Shown piece after piece: positions 52,101 to 60,499 of a stretch of DNA of 64,000 nt (its first letter is position 1; each line of letters starts with the position of its first letter). The translations under genes and the position numbers were made by a program. The stretch covers positions 124,001-188,000 of the forward strand of contig CANMFX010000003.1 of the NCBI GenBank assembly GCA_947497315.1, read 5' to 3'. The notes below the pieces were generated by a model. That model saw nothing but the letters and a program-made list of their open reading frames with translations, made no database searches and was not told the DNA's origin. This stretch comes from an uncultured Sphingomonadaceae bacterium (GTDB lineage: Bacteria > Pseudomonadota > Alphaproteobacteria > Sphingomonadales > Sphingomonadaceae).

Positions 52101-53277
52101 CATAAGTCCCAAATTTGCCGACGCGGTGCTCACCCTCTTTCAGGTTTCGGATCGTTGGATCTTTGGTTTGCGTCTGTCCGTCGCGACCATATTTGGCCCA
52201 TATCAGGCTGTGGCGCGGCTCGCGGTCATTGGCATAGACCACATGACAACTGGCACAGCCAGACTGGCGATAGTCACCGGGCTGATCATTGGTACCCATG
52301 AACCATGTGAACGGATCATTGAGCCGGGTCTTGTGGATATTCAGAGCCGGAATGGCAACGCGCAGCCCGGTGCCGGGGCCGCGGTTGGATTGTTTCAGGT
52401 CCGGACGGCCCGGTTCCTCAAGTCGCTGAATGATTCCGCCAATGTTCGGCAAGCCGATTTCAGGAAATTGTGTGTTGATATTGCGGCCACCGCGCTCAAA
52501 CACACGGAACACATCGCCCGGCGGAATGGTATGCCAAGTGGGCAGGGGATAGAGAATAGGCAAAGCACCCCGCTTTTTTTGCTCTTCCGTTACGGTACCA
52601 TGCGGATTGCCAGGTGATTTGATCGTCGCGGGCAAGCCCTTGCGCGTATAGGCTTCACCGAAAACATAGTTTTTAAATGGTACGATGCCGTTGTTATAGG
52701 CAGCGCCGCCCCAGAGCATGGCGCCAGTTGCCATCAGCGATCGTTCTGAAGCCTCGATAATCTCCATATGGCAGGCGCCACATGCCTCGCGCGCAACGCG
52801 ATAATCGGACGGATTGACGAAACGAACAAATTCCGGTGATTCCTTGTTCAGCAATGTATAGCTGCGCTTCGGATTGGCGGAAGACGGCCAATGCCAGCTT
52901 TCGGGATATTTGGGGAGGACATGCGCCTTTTTCAGCGCATACATATATTGCGGGCTTTTCTTGCCCCAGGAATTATCGCCTGTGACGCTGGCATCGCCGC
53001 CATGACAGTCGACACAGCCAAGCACGACAGCGGGCGTTTCATGCATGGTTTTCTGATCGCTGTCGGTATGACAGGATACGCAGCCGGTGCTTTTTGTGTT
53101 TGCAGCATCCCAAGTCTGGTTCTGCGGCGCTGGTGGTGTGAAGGTGTAGTCAATTTTCTGAGGCTTCTCTTTTCCTGCAGCAAGTAGCGCTGATGTTCCT
53201 GCAACGCTCAGTCCAGCGATGCCGAAGCCAGCGATGACAAAACGCTTATATCGGGAGAGAAGATTGAGAGACCGCAT
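49150..53277 (-). CDS. Ten-heme cytochrome c with C-terminal LVIVD beta-propeller
   Basis: A 1375-residue exported protein, far larger than usual periplasmic cytochromes. After a signal/anchor at about 13-35 come ten CXXCH motifs, at residues 66, 88, 166, 341, 438, 610, 637, 756, 767 and 873. From about 950 to 1290 there are at least six repeats of the type YAYITAASGLVVIDLNDP, YLWVTDTDGVKLFDV and YAYIAAKDEGLVIAN, which match LVIVD-repeat beta-propeller blades. ATG at 53277 was chosen; the frame runs 84 codons further upstream but overlaps the beta-barrel gene. It is last in a four-gene operon. The unusual fusion suggests electron transfer coupled to binding of a large partner or substrate outside the inner membrane. 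Confidence 0.88.
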   Translation of the reverse strand: MRSLNLLSRYKRFVIAGFGIAGLSVAGTSALLAAGKEKPQKIDYTFTPPAPQNQTWDAANTKSTGCVSCHTDSDQKTMHETPAVVLGCVDCHGGDASVTGDNSWGKKSPQYMYALKKAHVLPKYPESWHWPSSANPKRSYTLLNKESPEFVRFVNPSDYRVAREACGACHMEIIEASERSLMATGAMLWGGAAYNNGIVPFKNYVFGEAYTRKGLPATIKSPGNPHGTVTEEQKKRGALPILYPLPTWHTIPPGDVFRVFERGGRNINTQFPEIGLPNIGGIIQRLEEPGRPDLKQSNRGPGTGLRVAIPALNIHKTRLNDPFTWFMGTNDQPGDYRQSGCASCHVVYANDREPRHSLIWAKYGRDGQTQTKDPTIRNLKEGEHRVGKFGTYDASYSKKGGHDDGHGDDHSGDIDPAKREKGHPIQHAFTRAIPTAQCMNCHMHQPNIFLNSFLGYTMWDYESDAPLMWPGPNNTTPRPVGMSDEEYQKTYKQQKYPDAEEVRKILDRNPEAASPKGLWGDLDFLRNVYDLNSKAKDTQFADYHGHGWNFRAILKRDRDGNLLDEDGDIVDNDDPEKFRREDEEKFVEPGINPGKSVHMMSIHAEVGMQCADCHFAQDSHGNGLIYGEVANAVEINCKDCHGTADAYPTLMTSNLAARPKGKNLNLLRNADGQRRFEWMQDANGKRVLIQRSIVDPELSWRVSLVKDSVDRSHPDFNLKSARAKLMSKTGAETGKYSFGTGVPAADRAHKDENMVCFTCHLSWTTSCGGCHLPIEANWQTESHKYEGGTTRNYATYNPQVARDQMFQLGRHQTTKGSIIAPVRSTSALVLSSTNINRERIYVQQPPISAIGFSSQAFAPHFPHTVRKTETKQCSDCHLSEANDNNAIMSQLLLQGTNFVNFVGLHAWVGMDKGFEAVRVTEWDEPQAVIGSYLQKYAYPDYWRMHVEDNGRELINWVRGERLDANLSGETKALEEFANVVQGTGDSVRCLQLRGEYMFVAEGKGGFRAYDVASIGNKGFSERIVKAPFSSLGHDTHVDTKNATCMALSTNQPVAPERNTAELREINEEQAFHPIYNYAVITDSEEGLILVDINTLADGEFRNNFFKRAVTWNADGVLNGAKHITLAGHYAYITAASGLVVIDLNDPLKPRHVVTMPMTDARASALQFRYLWVTDTDGVKLFDVTDMENPVPVESGTIPLNNARRLYLARTYAYIAAKDEGLVIANITKPAAPVIYRKETFGGQMNDAEDVIVGSTNATLFAYVADGRNGLKVIQLTSPDSQPNYYGFSPPPMPELIAFARTPKPALALSKGLDRDRAVDETGGQMAVFGRLGSRPFTRSEMQRFYLNSKGKPYFVKDEVDLSDWIGPVPPMLARR

Positions 53278-53278
53278 A

Positions 53279-55387
53279 TCAGAAAGCCAGTATCGCGTTG
53301 AAGAGAATGGAATAATGGAAATCGCGTTTGTCGGTTTGATCGAACAAGTCTTCAAAGCCTTTGCCAGGCAGCAACGCCGCACCCGATAAGCGGAAAACCA
53401 AATTCTGGTTGGCGTTGGGACGGTAAATGGCTGCCGCCGACAAATCCCAGCCGATATCTTTAGGTATCGAGCCCTCGACGCGCAGCGCTTCAAGGCTTTC
53501 CGTCTTGTGGAACCAAAGATGATTGGCATTGGCCGATAGACGGAAATCCGGCGTCAGGTCGGCATCAACGCCCACGCCCGCTAATATGGTGCCGGGGTTG
53601 TTGAAATTGCTCTGCCCCTGCTCCTTGGACGATCGCAAGGAATTGAGGATACCGTTTCGGCCATTGATGCTGATTGCCCGTCCTCCACCGGCAAACGGGA
53701 TGGTTTGCCGGATCCAGTAACTGGTATCAGCACCGGCAAAAATCGGGTTTTCAAAAATGGCATCGAACCCGGCTTCCGTATTATTGTAGGGATTGCCGTC
53801 TCCGCTCGCGAGCAGGCCGGAGGCGCGAAAGCGTAGGAAGTCGACATCATAACTTGCTTCTGCCGCAGCGAAGTAGGCGGCAATTTTGGCCGGTTCGCTG
53901 GTGAATATGCTGTTGCGATCTTCACCGAAAGCACCATAAATCTGCCCGGTCACGTTAATTCGTCCGATCCGGCCATCGACCGCATAGCCAGGATACACGA
54001 CGTCATAGGCGCGGCCCCGTAAATCTCCGATCAGGGCCGGGCGAACCGGGAAGCCGTTATCATCAATCTCGATATCGTTCTTTTCGCGGTTCATATTATA
54101 GGTCAGGCTGAACTGGCTGGTCAGGCCGACAAAGGGCAAATCCTGACGATAGAGATTGGCGAAGAAAATATAGCTTTCGCGTGGCGTTTGGGTGATATCA
54201 TTGAGGCCGCTATTGGTATCCTTTTCCAGCTGTACAAAGGCGCCAAGATTATACTGCACACGGTTATTGTCCCGCGTGCCGAACAGGCGGAAACCGAGTT
54301 GATTATCCTGAAACAGGAAGCCGCGGAAATCGGCCTGCATGGGTTGGATACCGATACGGAAGCTGTCAAAGTCATAGCGAGCCGAGGTATTGCGGATATG
54401 ATAGTCGAAAAACGCCTCCTGCACGCCGACAAACCAGTCGGTGCGGTTGGAGGTTTTTGAAGGTTCGACAAACAGCACTCGGCGTTCCGGAACGTTCACA
54501 TGGTTGATCTGCGTTGCCAGGGTCAGGCGATACTCTACATCAGGCGGCTTGTAGGCAGTAGAGCCTTTGATCAGTGCGAAACCTGTGATGAAGGTTTGGG
54601 CGTAAACTTCCGAACCTGAGCGGCCAAAGACATCGATGCTGCCTGAACGCTCGGTGGTTTGGACGCCGACAGGGATAGGAAAGCTTCGTGGTTCGATAAC
54701 CGTATCCGAAATCGCATTGACGACAAAGAACCAGTCATCGCCCTTCAGGAAGGACGGCTTCTTGTCGGCCGGAATAGGCTTGTCGCCCTTCAGCACATTT
54801 TGTGCATATGGGTTGGACGTGTTGCTGCAATTATTCTTCAGCGCGCCGAATACCTTGTAGATCGACTGATCACCGCCTTTTTGTGGGCATAAGGTCTGTA
54901 ATATCCGCCAGCGATCGGGGACGGGAAATTCATCGGTCGGAAATGCTTCGGGTGGTGGCGCACTGACAGCGCCGGGATTATTCTGGATTATACGATCGGG
55001 CAATTCTTTCGACACACCCGGACGGCGGCGACCATCAATCAGCGCTTCATCTGCATTCAGACCGTCAAAATCCATCTCCAGTTGTTCTGGCTGGGCGGCC
55101 TCGGGTTCCGCCGTTGCCGGAACCGTAGCTGGTGGTTCTGTAGTTTCGGCTGCGGCTTCTTCTTCGGGATCGGGCCCGCCGACGGCCATCAAGCCAGCGC
55201 CTGCATCTATTTCAGCAAGGTCAAAATCTGAATTTTCGACACGCATCCAATCAAACTGCTCGCTTGCCAGCAAAGCGGTGAGCGAGCTTTCCATTTCTTC
55301 AATAGAGAGGCGCTGAGCTTCCATCTGTTCGGCCTGACCCGACATCACCGTCATAATCGGCAGGAAAGAGGAGGATAATGCAGGCAC
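53279..55387 (-). CDS. Outer-membrane beta-barrel protein of the cytochrome operon
   Basis: A 702-residue protein. The N-terminus (LSSSFLPIMTVMSGQA) is a possible signal and is followed by a helical segment and an acidic Pro/Ala-rich linker (EEEAAAETTEPPATVPATAE). From about 170 onward the chain alternates polar and aromatic residues, as in a beta-barrel (e.g. FRGFLFQDNQLGFRLFGT, YNLGAFVQLEKDTN), and ends with a terminal Phe (YSILFNAILAF), the outer-membrane insertion signal. It is not a TonB receptor (no plug). One base separates it from the 10-heme cytochrome gene. A porin next to multiheme cytochromes suggests a trans-outer-membrane conduit, as in MtrAB-type systems, but no sequence similarity to MtrB is claimed. 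Confidence 0.78.
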   Translation of the reverse strand: MPALSSSFLPIMTVMSGQAEQMEAQRLSIEEMESSLTALLASEQFDWMRVENSDFDLAEIDAGAGLMAVGGPDPEEEAAAETTEPPATVPATAEPEAAQPEQLEMDFDGLNADEALIDGRRRPGVSKELPDRIIQNNPGAVSAPPPEAFPTDEFPVPDRWRILQTLCPQKGGDQSIYKVFGALKNNCSNTSNPYAQNVLKGDKPIPADKKPSFLKGDDWFFVVNAISDTVIEPRSFPIPVGVQTTERSGSIDVFGRSGSEVYAQTFITGFALIKGSTAYKPPDVEYRLTLATQINHVNVPERRVLFVEPSKTSNRTDWFVGVQEAFFDYHIRNTSARYDFDSFRIGIQPMQADFRGFLFQDNQLGFRLFGTRDNNRVQYNLGAFVQLEKDTNSGLNDITQTPRESYIFFANLYRQDLPFVGLTSQFSLTYNMNREKNDIEIDDNGFPVRPALIGDLRGRAYDVVYPGYAVDGRIGRINVTGQIYGAFGEDRNSIFTSEPAKIAAYFAAAEASYDVDFLRFRASGLLASGDGNPYNNTEAGFDAIFENPIFAGADTSYWIRQTIPFAGGGRAISINGRNGILNSLRSSKEQGQSNFNNPGTILAGVGVDADLTPDFRLSANANHLWFHKTESLEALRVEGSIPKDIGWDLSAAAIYRPNANQNLVFRLSGAALLPGKGFEDLFDQTDKRDFHYSILFNAILAF

Positions 55388-55392
55388 TTTCT

Positions 55393-57393
55393 TTACAGTC
55401 CCTCGCAGACATTTTGGTCATCGGTGTCGAGAAACGGCGCAAACGGACAGTTTACATAGCGTAAACGGACTTGTGCATCGCCAAGATCAACCACGACATT
55501 GTCGGCGCGAATGACTTTTGGCGCATTGCCAATGCCACCTACCCGCAGCCCGGCATTGTGCAGGCCAAGAAAGCTGATCATATCATCCTGGTCGATGCCA
55601 TCTCCGGATACACCGAGGCCGCCGACAAGCTGGTCACCGCGATAGATCGGAACGCTACCGGGGAAAATCTGGATACCATTTTCAAGACGGTTTTGACCTG
55701 CCACGGCATCCGGCGTGTTGGTGCAGCGTTCCGCTGTATCGGTTGCCGAAACGCCGGAAATGAAATTGAGATGGCCGGCAATATTACCGATGGTGAGTGC
55801 GACTTGCAGTCCGGTTGCAAATGGATTGAACTGGTCAATCGGCCGCGACAAGGGGCCATTGGGCCGCCCCAACTCACCATCAGGGAAATAGGGGCGGGCC
55901 AGGTTGCCGCCTGACCGGTCGGCAAAGGCCACGGTTCCGGTGAGGGCGTTAGGATCATTTAAAAACGTACGCACGCGTCCAACAAAGGCAGCGACATCAC
56001 CATCCGGATTGCCCAAAAGGTCTGCCGCTGCAACACTGTTGGAAAAAAAGGACGCCGTTCGCGCTTTTTGTAACGATACATCGGTGCCGAAAATCGGTGC
56101 GTCGGGAGAACGGACAATGCCCAAAATCTCGCCATGAGTATCAACAACGGAAATTGAAACTTGGGCGCGACTGTCCAATGGTTGCCGGATTTGCGCGCGA
56201 GCACGGCTCATGATGATAAAGGACTCTTCCAAAATCGCCCGAGTTTCTGCGGCCGTGAGCGGGGTCGCTACATTGGCTCCATCAGTTCCGGCCCGGATTG
56301 GAAAGCGATTCGTGCCGGTGCCGTCGGTTAAAATAAAGGCATCGCGGTTCTGAAACTCCGCGGCCGTTGATGCGCGGATGCCGGAACTTTCTGTACCATA
56401 AGCCGAGCCAGCGATGATGGTTCCATCGCTATAACCGGTCACCGGGACCAGATTACCGGCTGTGCCGTTAATTGCGGCAAAATTGCTTTGCAGCGGTGAG
56501 AGGTCATCAACCACCATGTCACTGAAACGCAGCGACGTCCCGTCAACGGATATCCGGTTTGCAGTTATCGAAGCGGAGGGAGCAAAGCCCTGTATGCCGG
56601 CCAGTGCTATTGCTTCTTCATCGTCGACATCGGTGTCGAGAATATTTGGGTCAAAGCCGTAATCGCCGTCGCCCATCACGCCAATAGCGCCAACAACGAC
56701 ACCGTTTTTATATAGTGGTAGCCCGCCCGGGTCTGCGGCAAGACCGATGGGGGAGCGTTTCGGGCCAATCAGTGCACTGGCTCCGCCGCCAGCACTGAAA
56801 CGCTGGTTCAGGTCCGAACAGGGAAGCTGGCTGAATTGAACGCCGAACAACGGGCCACTTTCAAGACCAGCAGTCGTCGGTGCGGGCGGAAAATGTTCCT
56901 GTACAATCTGGCTTGCTGTTCGGGTAGAGAAGGCATTTCCGGAGCTCGATAGATAAGCGCCCGTGACAGCCTTGGCGATGGCAGCTGCTTCAGCGGGGAA
57001 AACCACGCCCTGTGCATCCATGGGCGTGGGATTGGGGCCGGCGGACGTCGATATGCTGGTCGTCGCCGTTGCAGCCGCGCCGTTCATACGAAAAACGGCC
57101 AGCACGTTGCCGACCCGATCGGTAACGGCGATAACCGAAGGCAGGTTGCGCGCAGTTGCTTCTCCGACGGCTTGCGCAATGATCGTCTGTACATCCGTAA
57201 CGCTAAGCGATTCTTGGGCAGGAGGCGTAAATGCTCCACCATTGCCATCAATTGGTGTTGGCGTTGGCGTCGGGGCAGGAGCTGGCGCGGGAGCAGGGTC
57301 TCCGCCAAAATCATTGCTGCCGCCACCGCCACCGCAAGAGGTCAGGATCAAGGCAGCTGCCGAAATTGCAGCGGTGAAACGGATGTTCCGCAT
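55393..57393 (-). CDS. Lipoprotein with two GlcG/HbpS-like domains
   Basis: A 666-residue lipoprotein. The lipobox LTSC places the lipid on Cys20; a Gly-rich and then Pro/Ala-repeat linker (APAPAPAPTPTPTP) follows. Two tandem GlcG/HbpS-like domains are visible, about 60-310 and 390-650. Each has the N-terminal LSVTDVQTIIAQAVGEA or LTAAETRAILEESFIIM pattern and the end GLPLYKNGVVVGAIGVMGDG or SVPIYRGDQLVGGLGVSGDG. HbpS-like proteins bind haem; a two-domain version in a haem-rich operon fits haem handling or electron transfer. The start ATG (57393) shares one base with the stop of the upstream cytochrome gene. Confidence 0.82.
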   Translation of the reverse strand: MRNIRFTAAISAAALILTSCGGGGGSNDFGGDPAPAPAPAPTPTPTPIDGNGGAFTPPAQESLSVTDVQTIIAQAVGEATARNLPSVIAVTDRVGNVLAVFRMNGAAATATTSISTSAGPNPTPMDAQGVVFPAEAAAIAKAVTGAYLSSSGNAFSTRTASQIVQEHFPPAPTTAGLESGPLFGVQFSQLPCSDLNQRFSAGGGASALIGPKRSPIGLAADPGGLPLYKNGVVVGAIGVMGDGDYGFDPNILDTDVDDEEAIALAGIQGFAPSASITANRISVDGTSLRFSDMVVDDLSPLQSNFAAINGTAGNLVPVTGYSDGTIIAGSAYGTESSGIRASTAAEFQNRDAFILTDGTGTNRFPIRAGTDGANVATPLTAAETRAILEESFIIMSRARAQIRQPLDSRAQVSISVVDTHGEILGIVRSPDAPIFGTDVSLQKARTASFFSNSVAAADLLGNPDGDVAAFVGRVRTFLNDPNALTGTVAFADRSGGNLARPYFPDGELGRPNGPLSRPIDQFNPFATGLQVALTIGNIAGHLNFISGVSATDTAERCTNTPDAVAGQNRLENGIQIFPGSVPIYRGDQLVGGLGVSGDGIDQDDMISFLGLHNAGLRVGGIGNAPKVIRADNVVVDLGDAQVRLRYVNCPFAPFLDTDDQNVCEGL

Positions 57394-58799
57394 TATCGTA
57401 ATGCCCTTATCGTTCTGACCGCACTGCCAAGCGCGCGGCGGAATTGCAGCGGTTTATAGCTATTGGGATCATCGACAGCCTTATAGGCCACGTTGATCTG
57501 GCCGCGCAGGCTGGAGGCAGCAGACTCGCTGACCTGACCACCGTTGACCAATCCATTGAGCAACGTATCGATTGCCATGACAGCTTGGACGCTGCCTTCA
57601 TAATCGGTGAAGCGCGGCGAGATGGCCTGTCCGGCGATGGTTTCCATGATCTGGAAAGTTTGATTTCGACCAAAACTGGCGCGAGAGAAACGATCTGCCA
57701 AAACCCGCGCCGTCTGACGCAGTCTGGCAGCAGCCTGGACTGCTGGTCCGCGGCCCTGGGCCATCGCCGCGTGGAAAGCCTTGGACCGGGTTTCAAACTG
57801 CTCCGCCATGTCCGGGGCTGCGACTTTAATGGCCGCGCTCAGCATGATCATGTTCTCATCATTATAAGGTGGCATCCCCTCCGGAATGGGGCGACCGGGA
57901 TTGTTGACGGACGTGGGACGTGCCGATGCCTCGTCATAGATACGGCGGTGGCAGCTATGACAATCGTAGAAATAGAATTCGGGGAACAGGCCTTCCTGCG
58001 CCAAGGCGGGCTTAGAAAAGAGGCTGAGCGAACGCTCCAGTGCCATCGATTGCCCGACCGCCCAGAAACGTACTGCGTTGGTTTTTCCTTTACGCCGGAT
58101 ATAATCGACATCTTCGTCATGATGCTGCTGCAAAGTGGAGAAGAGGTCGAGCTCAAAGGATATGCGGGGGTGACCCGCTGCCATGATCCGGTGATCTACA
58201 AACTGACCGCTTTTTGCGCTGCCAAAGTGACAATCAAGGCAATTATCAGCACGGACTTTGGGGTTGTCCAGCGGTTTCAATCCAAGTGAAACATTACGGG
58301 CATGATTGGCACCGACTGCATAATGGGCCGAGAGCCAGCCGGATGAAGGACCGTGACAGGCTTCGCAGCCAACACCATCGCTGAGTTGGAAACGGGGCCC
58401 TTTTTTTGCTGCTGGTGTGCTGTGGCACCCAAGGCATTGCTGGGATGAGGATGCATCTTTTATCCCAAGCCGCTTGGCCATCGCAATGCTGCGGGGTTCG
58501 CGTAGCACACGAAAGGCCCGGCTATGAGCGCCGCCCGGGGTGGACTCTTCCTGCCAGCGCATCAATTCGTCCTGCCGCACCACTTCGCCATCGGCTTCCT
58601 GGCGCCCATGGCATGTTGTGCCGCCGCAAGATGCGACACCCATGTGGGTCCCGCTCGCCAAATCCTGGGCGGCTTCAACCGGTGCTGGTGTTGCAATAGA
58701 AGATATGAACAGAGCTGCGCCAGCAAGCGCAAAACAGAATAGACTAGCGGCCAGCACGGACCAGCTGCGTCTCCACGACAGTTTCTTCCCCATTTGCAT
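57393..58799 (-). CDS. Multiheme cytochrome c, c554-like
   Basis: A 468-residue exported cytochrome. Residues 15-45 form a signal/anchor. The heme motifs are an unusual CX4CH at 58-64 (CGGTTCH) and four CXXCH at 122, 145, 187 and 280. VGCEACHGPSSGWLSAHY and the FDHR-type VDHRIMAAGHPRIS are typical of the c554/hydroxylamine-oxidoreductase-linked cytochrome superfamily. The C-terminal part lacks heme and is helical. ATG at 58799 is supported by AGGAAAAGCAACG. It is the first gene of the operon that continues to the GlcG-like lipoprotein, beta-barrel and 10-heme cytochrome. Confidence 0.87.
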   Translation of the reverse strand: MQMGKKLSWRRSWSVLAASLFCFALAGAALFISSIATPAPVEAAQDLASGTHMGVASCGGTTCHGRQEADGEVVRQDELMRWQEESTPGGAHSRAFRVLREPRSIAMAKRLGIKDASSSQQCLGCHSTPAAKKGPRFQLSDGVGCEACHGPSSGWLSAHYAVGANHARNVSLGLKPLDNPKVRADNCLDCHFGSAKSGQFVDHRIMAAGHPRISFELDLFSTLQQHHDEDVDYIRRKGKTNAVRFWAVGQSMALERSLSLFSKPALAQEGLFPEFYFYDCHSCHRRIYDEASARPTSVNNPGRPIPEGMPPYNDENMIMLSAAIKVAAPDMAEQFETRSKAFHAAMAQGRGPAVQAAARLRQTARVLADRFSRASFGRNQTFQIMETIAGQAISPRFTDYEGSVQAVMAIDTLLNGLVNGGQVSESAASSLRGQINVAYKAVDDPNSYKPLQFRRALGSAVRTIRALR

Positions 58800-58889
58800 C
58801 GTTGCTTTTCCTGATCCGGAGATCAGGCCCCTCTGTAAGCTCGACGCGACCCAAGTCGTTAACTATATAATACGCCCTCTATTATGCTT

Positions 58890-58905
58890 CATTGAAACCT
58901 CAATG
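58890..58905. promoter_or_regulatory. Perfect palindrome upstream of the cytochrome operon
   Basis: CATTGA-AACC-TCAATG lies about 90 bases before the first gene of the cytochrome operon. Its core TTGA-N4-TCAA is two bases shorter than an FNR box, so it is probably not an FNR site. It may be the operator of an unknown regulator. AT-rich -10-like sequences (TATTATATAG on the minus strand) lie between it and the gene. Confidence 0.5.
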
Positions 58906-59051
58906 CAACGGTAAAAAGCCTCGAATATGGCGGTATTTCTATGACTTGCGTCACTTTTTTTGCTTTACCCACCATACAAACGTTGCCGATTTACCACTTT
59001 TTCCACTTTGATTGCGAGCCGGCCAATTCTGTTGCGATCTGATTCGATAGG

Positions 59052-60488
59052 CTAGACTTTCCGCCGGATGACCAGATTGCGAATTTCAGTCATGTCTTCC
59101 ATTGCGAACCTGATACCTTCCCGTCCAAGCCCGCTATCCTTGACACCGCCATACGGCATATTGTCGACGCGATAGGATGATACGTCGTTGATGACTACGC
59201 CGCCAACATCAAGTCTGTCCCAAGCATCGAGGGTCTTGAACAGATCGCGAGTGAAGATGCCGGCCTGCAAACCGAATTTGCTGTCGTTCACTTCGTCCAG
59301 TGCAGCGTTGAAATCGCTGAATTTTGAAAGCAGTGCCAGTGGTCCAAAAGCTTCTTCGCGATTGGCCGCAGCATTGCGATCAACATTTTCCAGCAGAGTT
59401 GCCTCCAGCATATTGCCGGTGCGGTTACCGCCGCAAAGCAATGTAGCGCCGTCAGCAACGGCTTCATCAATCCAGCCGTGCAGGCGCTTGGCTTCCCCTT
59501 CCGAAATCATCGGACCGATGAAGGTGTCACGGTCTTTGGGATCACCGGCAATCAGGGTTTTGGTTCTAGCGACAAGCATGTCTTTGAACGTGTCGTAAAC
59601 AGATTCATGAATTATGATCCGCTGCACACCAATACAGCTTTGGCCCGACTGATAGAACGCGCCGAAAATGATCCGCTCGAGCGCATCGTCCAGATCAGCA
59701 TCATGATCGACAATGACCGCAGCATTGCCCCCCAGTTCCAGGATGACGGGCTTCTTGCCTGCCTTGGCTTTCAGATCCCAGCCCACACCGGGAGAGCCGG
59801 TGAAAGACAGCAGCTTCAGGCGCTCATCCACGGTGAACAGGTCTGCGCCGTCACGGCTAGCCGGCAAGATCGAAAAAGCGCCCTTGGGCAAATCGGTCTC
59901 GGCGAGAACCTCACCCATGATGATGGCACCCAGCGGCGTCTTTGATGCCGGCTTCATGACAAAGGGGCAGCCCACCGCAATAGCTGGCGCGATTTTATGT
60001 GCCGCTAAATTCAGCGGAAAGTTAAAAGGTGAAATAAAGCTGCATGGCCCAATCGGCACGCGCTTCCACATGCCTTGATAGCCTTTGGCGCGCTCGGAAA
60101 TATCTAGCGGCTGGACTTCCCCATAATTGCGGACCGCTTCCTCGGCGGCTATCCGGAACGTATCGATCAGCCGACCGACTTCTCCTTCTGCGTCCTTGAT
60201 GGGTTTGCCTGCTTCAACACAAAGCGAATAAGCAAGTTCATCAAACCGTTCCTGAAAACGGGTGACACAGTGCTGCAACACATTTTGCCGTTCATAGCTC
60301 GCCATGCGCGCCATGGGCTCGGCGGCTTCCACCGCGCCGGCAATGGCCTCTTCAATAACATCCGGTGTCGCCAGCGCTGTCCGGAAAGCGACCTCGTTGG
60401 TAAACTTGTCCGTGACTTCCAGATCGGTATTCGGCTGGGCGGCTACGTTATTGAGATAAAGCGGATAAACATCTTTGAGTTTTGTCAT
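59052..60488 (-). CDS. Aldehyde dehydrogenase family protein
   Basis: NAD(P)-dependent aldehyde dehydrogenase of 478 residues. The catalytic Cys is in YQSGQSCIGVQRI and the general base Glu in PVILELGGNAAVIV. The cofactor region is GVGWDLKAKAG and the substrate loop GVKDSGLGREG precedes the C-terminus. It starts 12 bases downstream of the ThDP-enzyme gene's stop on the same strand and is very probably co-transcribed with it, so an aldehyde made by that enzyme could be its substrate. The specific aldehyde is unknown. Confidence 0.92.
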   Translation of the reverse strand: MTKLKDVYPLYLNNVAAQPNTDLEVTDKFTNEVAFRTALATPDVIEEAIAGAVEAAEPMARMASYERQNVLQHCVTRFQERFDELAYSLCVEAGKPIKDAEGEVGRLIDTFRIAAEEAVRNYGEVQPLDISERAKGYQGMWKRVPIGPCSFISPFNFPLNLAAHKIAPAIAVGCPFVMKPASKTPLGAIIMGEVLAETDLPKGAFSILPASRDGADLFTVDERLKLLSFTGSPGVGWDLKAKAGKKPVILELGGNAAVIVDHDADLDDALERIIFGAFYQSGQSCIGVQRIIIHESVYDTFKDMLVARTKTLIAGDPKDRDTFIGPMISEGEAKRLHGWIDEAVADGATLLCGGNRTGNMLEATLLENVDRNAAANREEAFGPLALLSKFSDFNAALDEVNDSKFGLQAGIFTRDLFKTLDAWDRLDVGGVVINDVSSYRVDNMPYGGVKDSGLGREGIRFAMEDMTEIRNLVIRRKV

Positions 60489-60499
60489 GATCTATCCTC

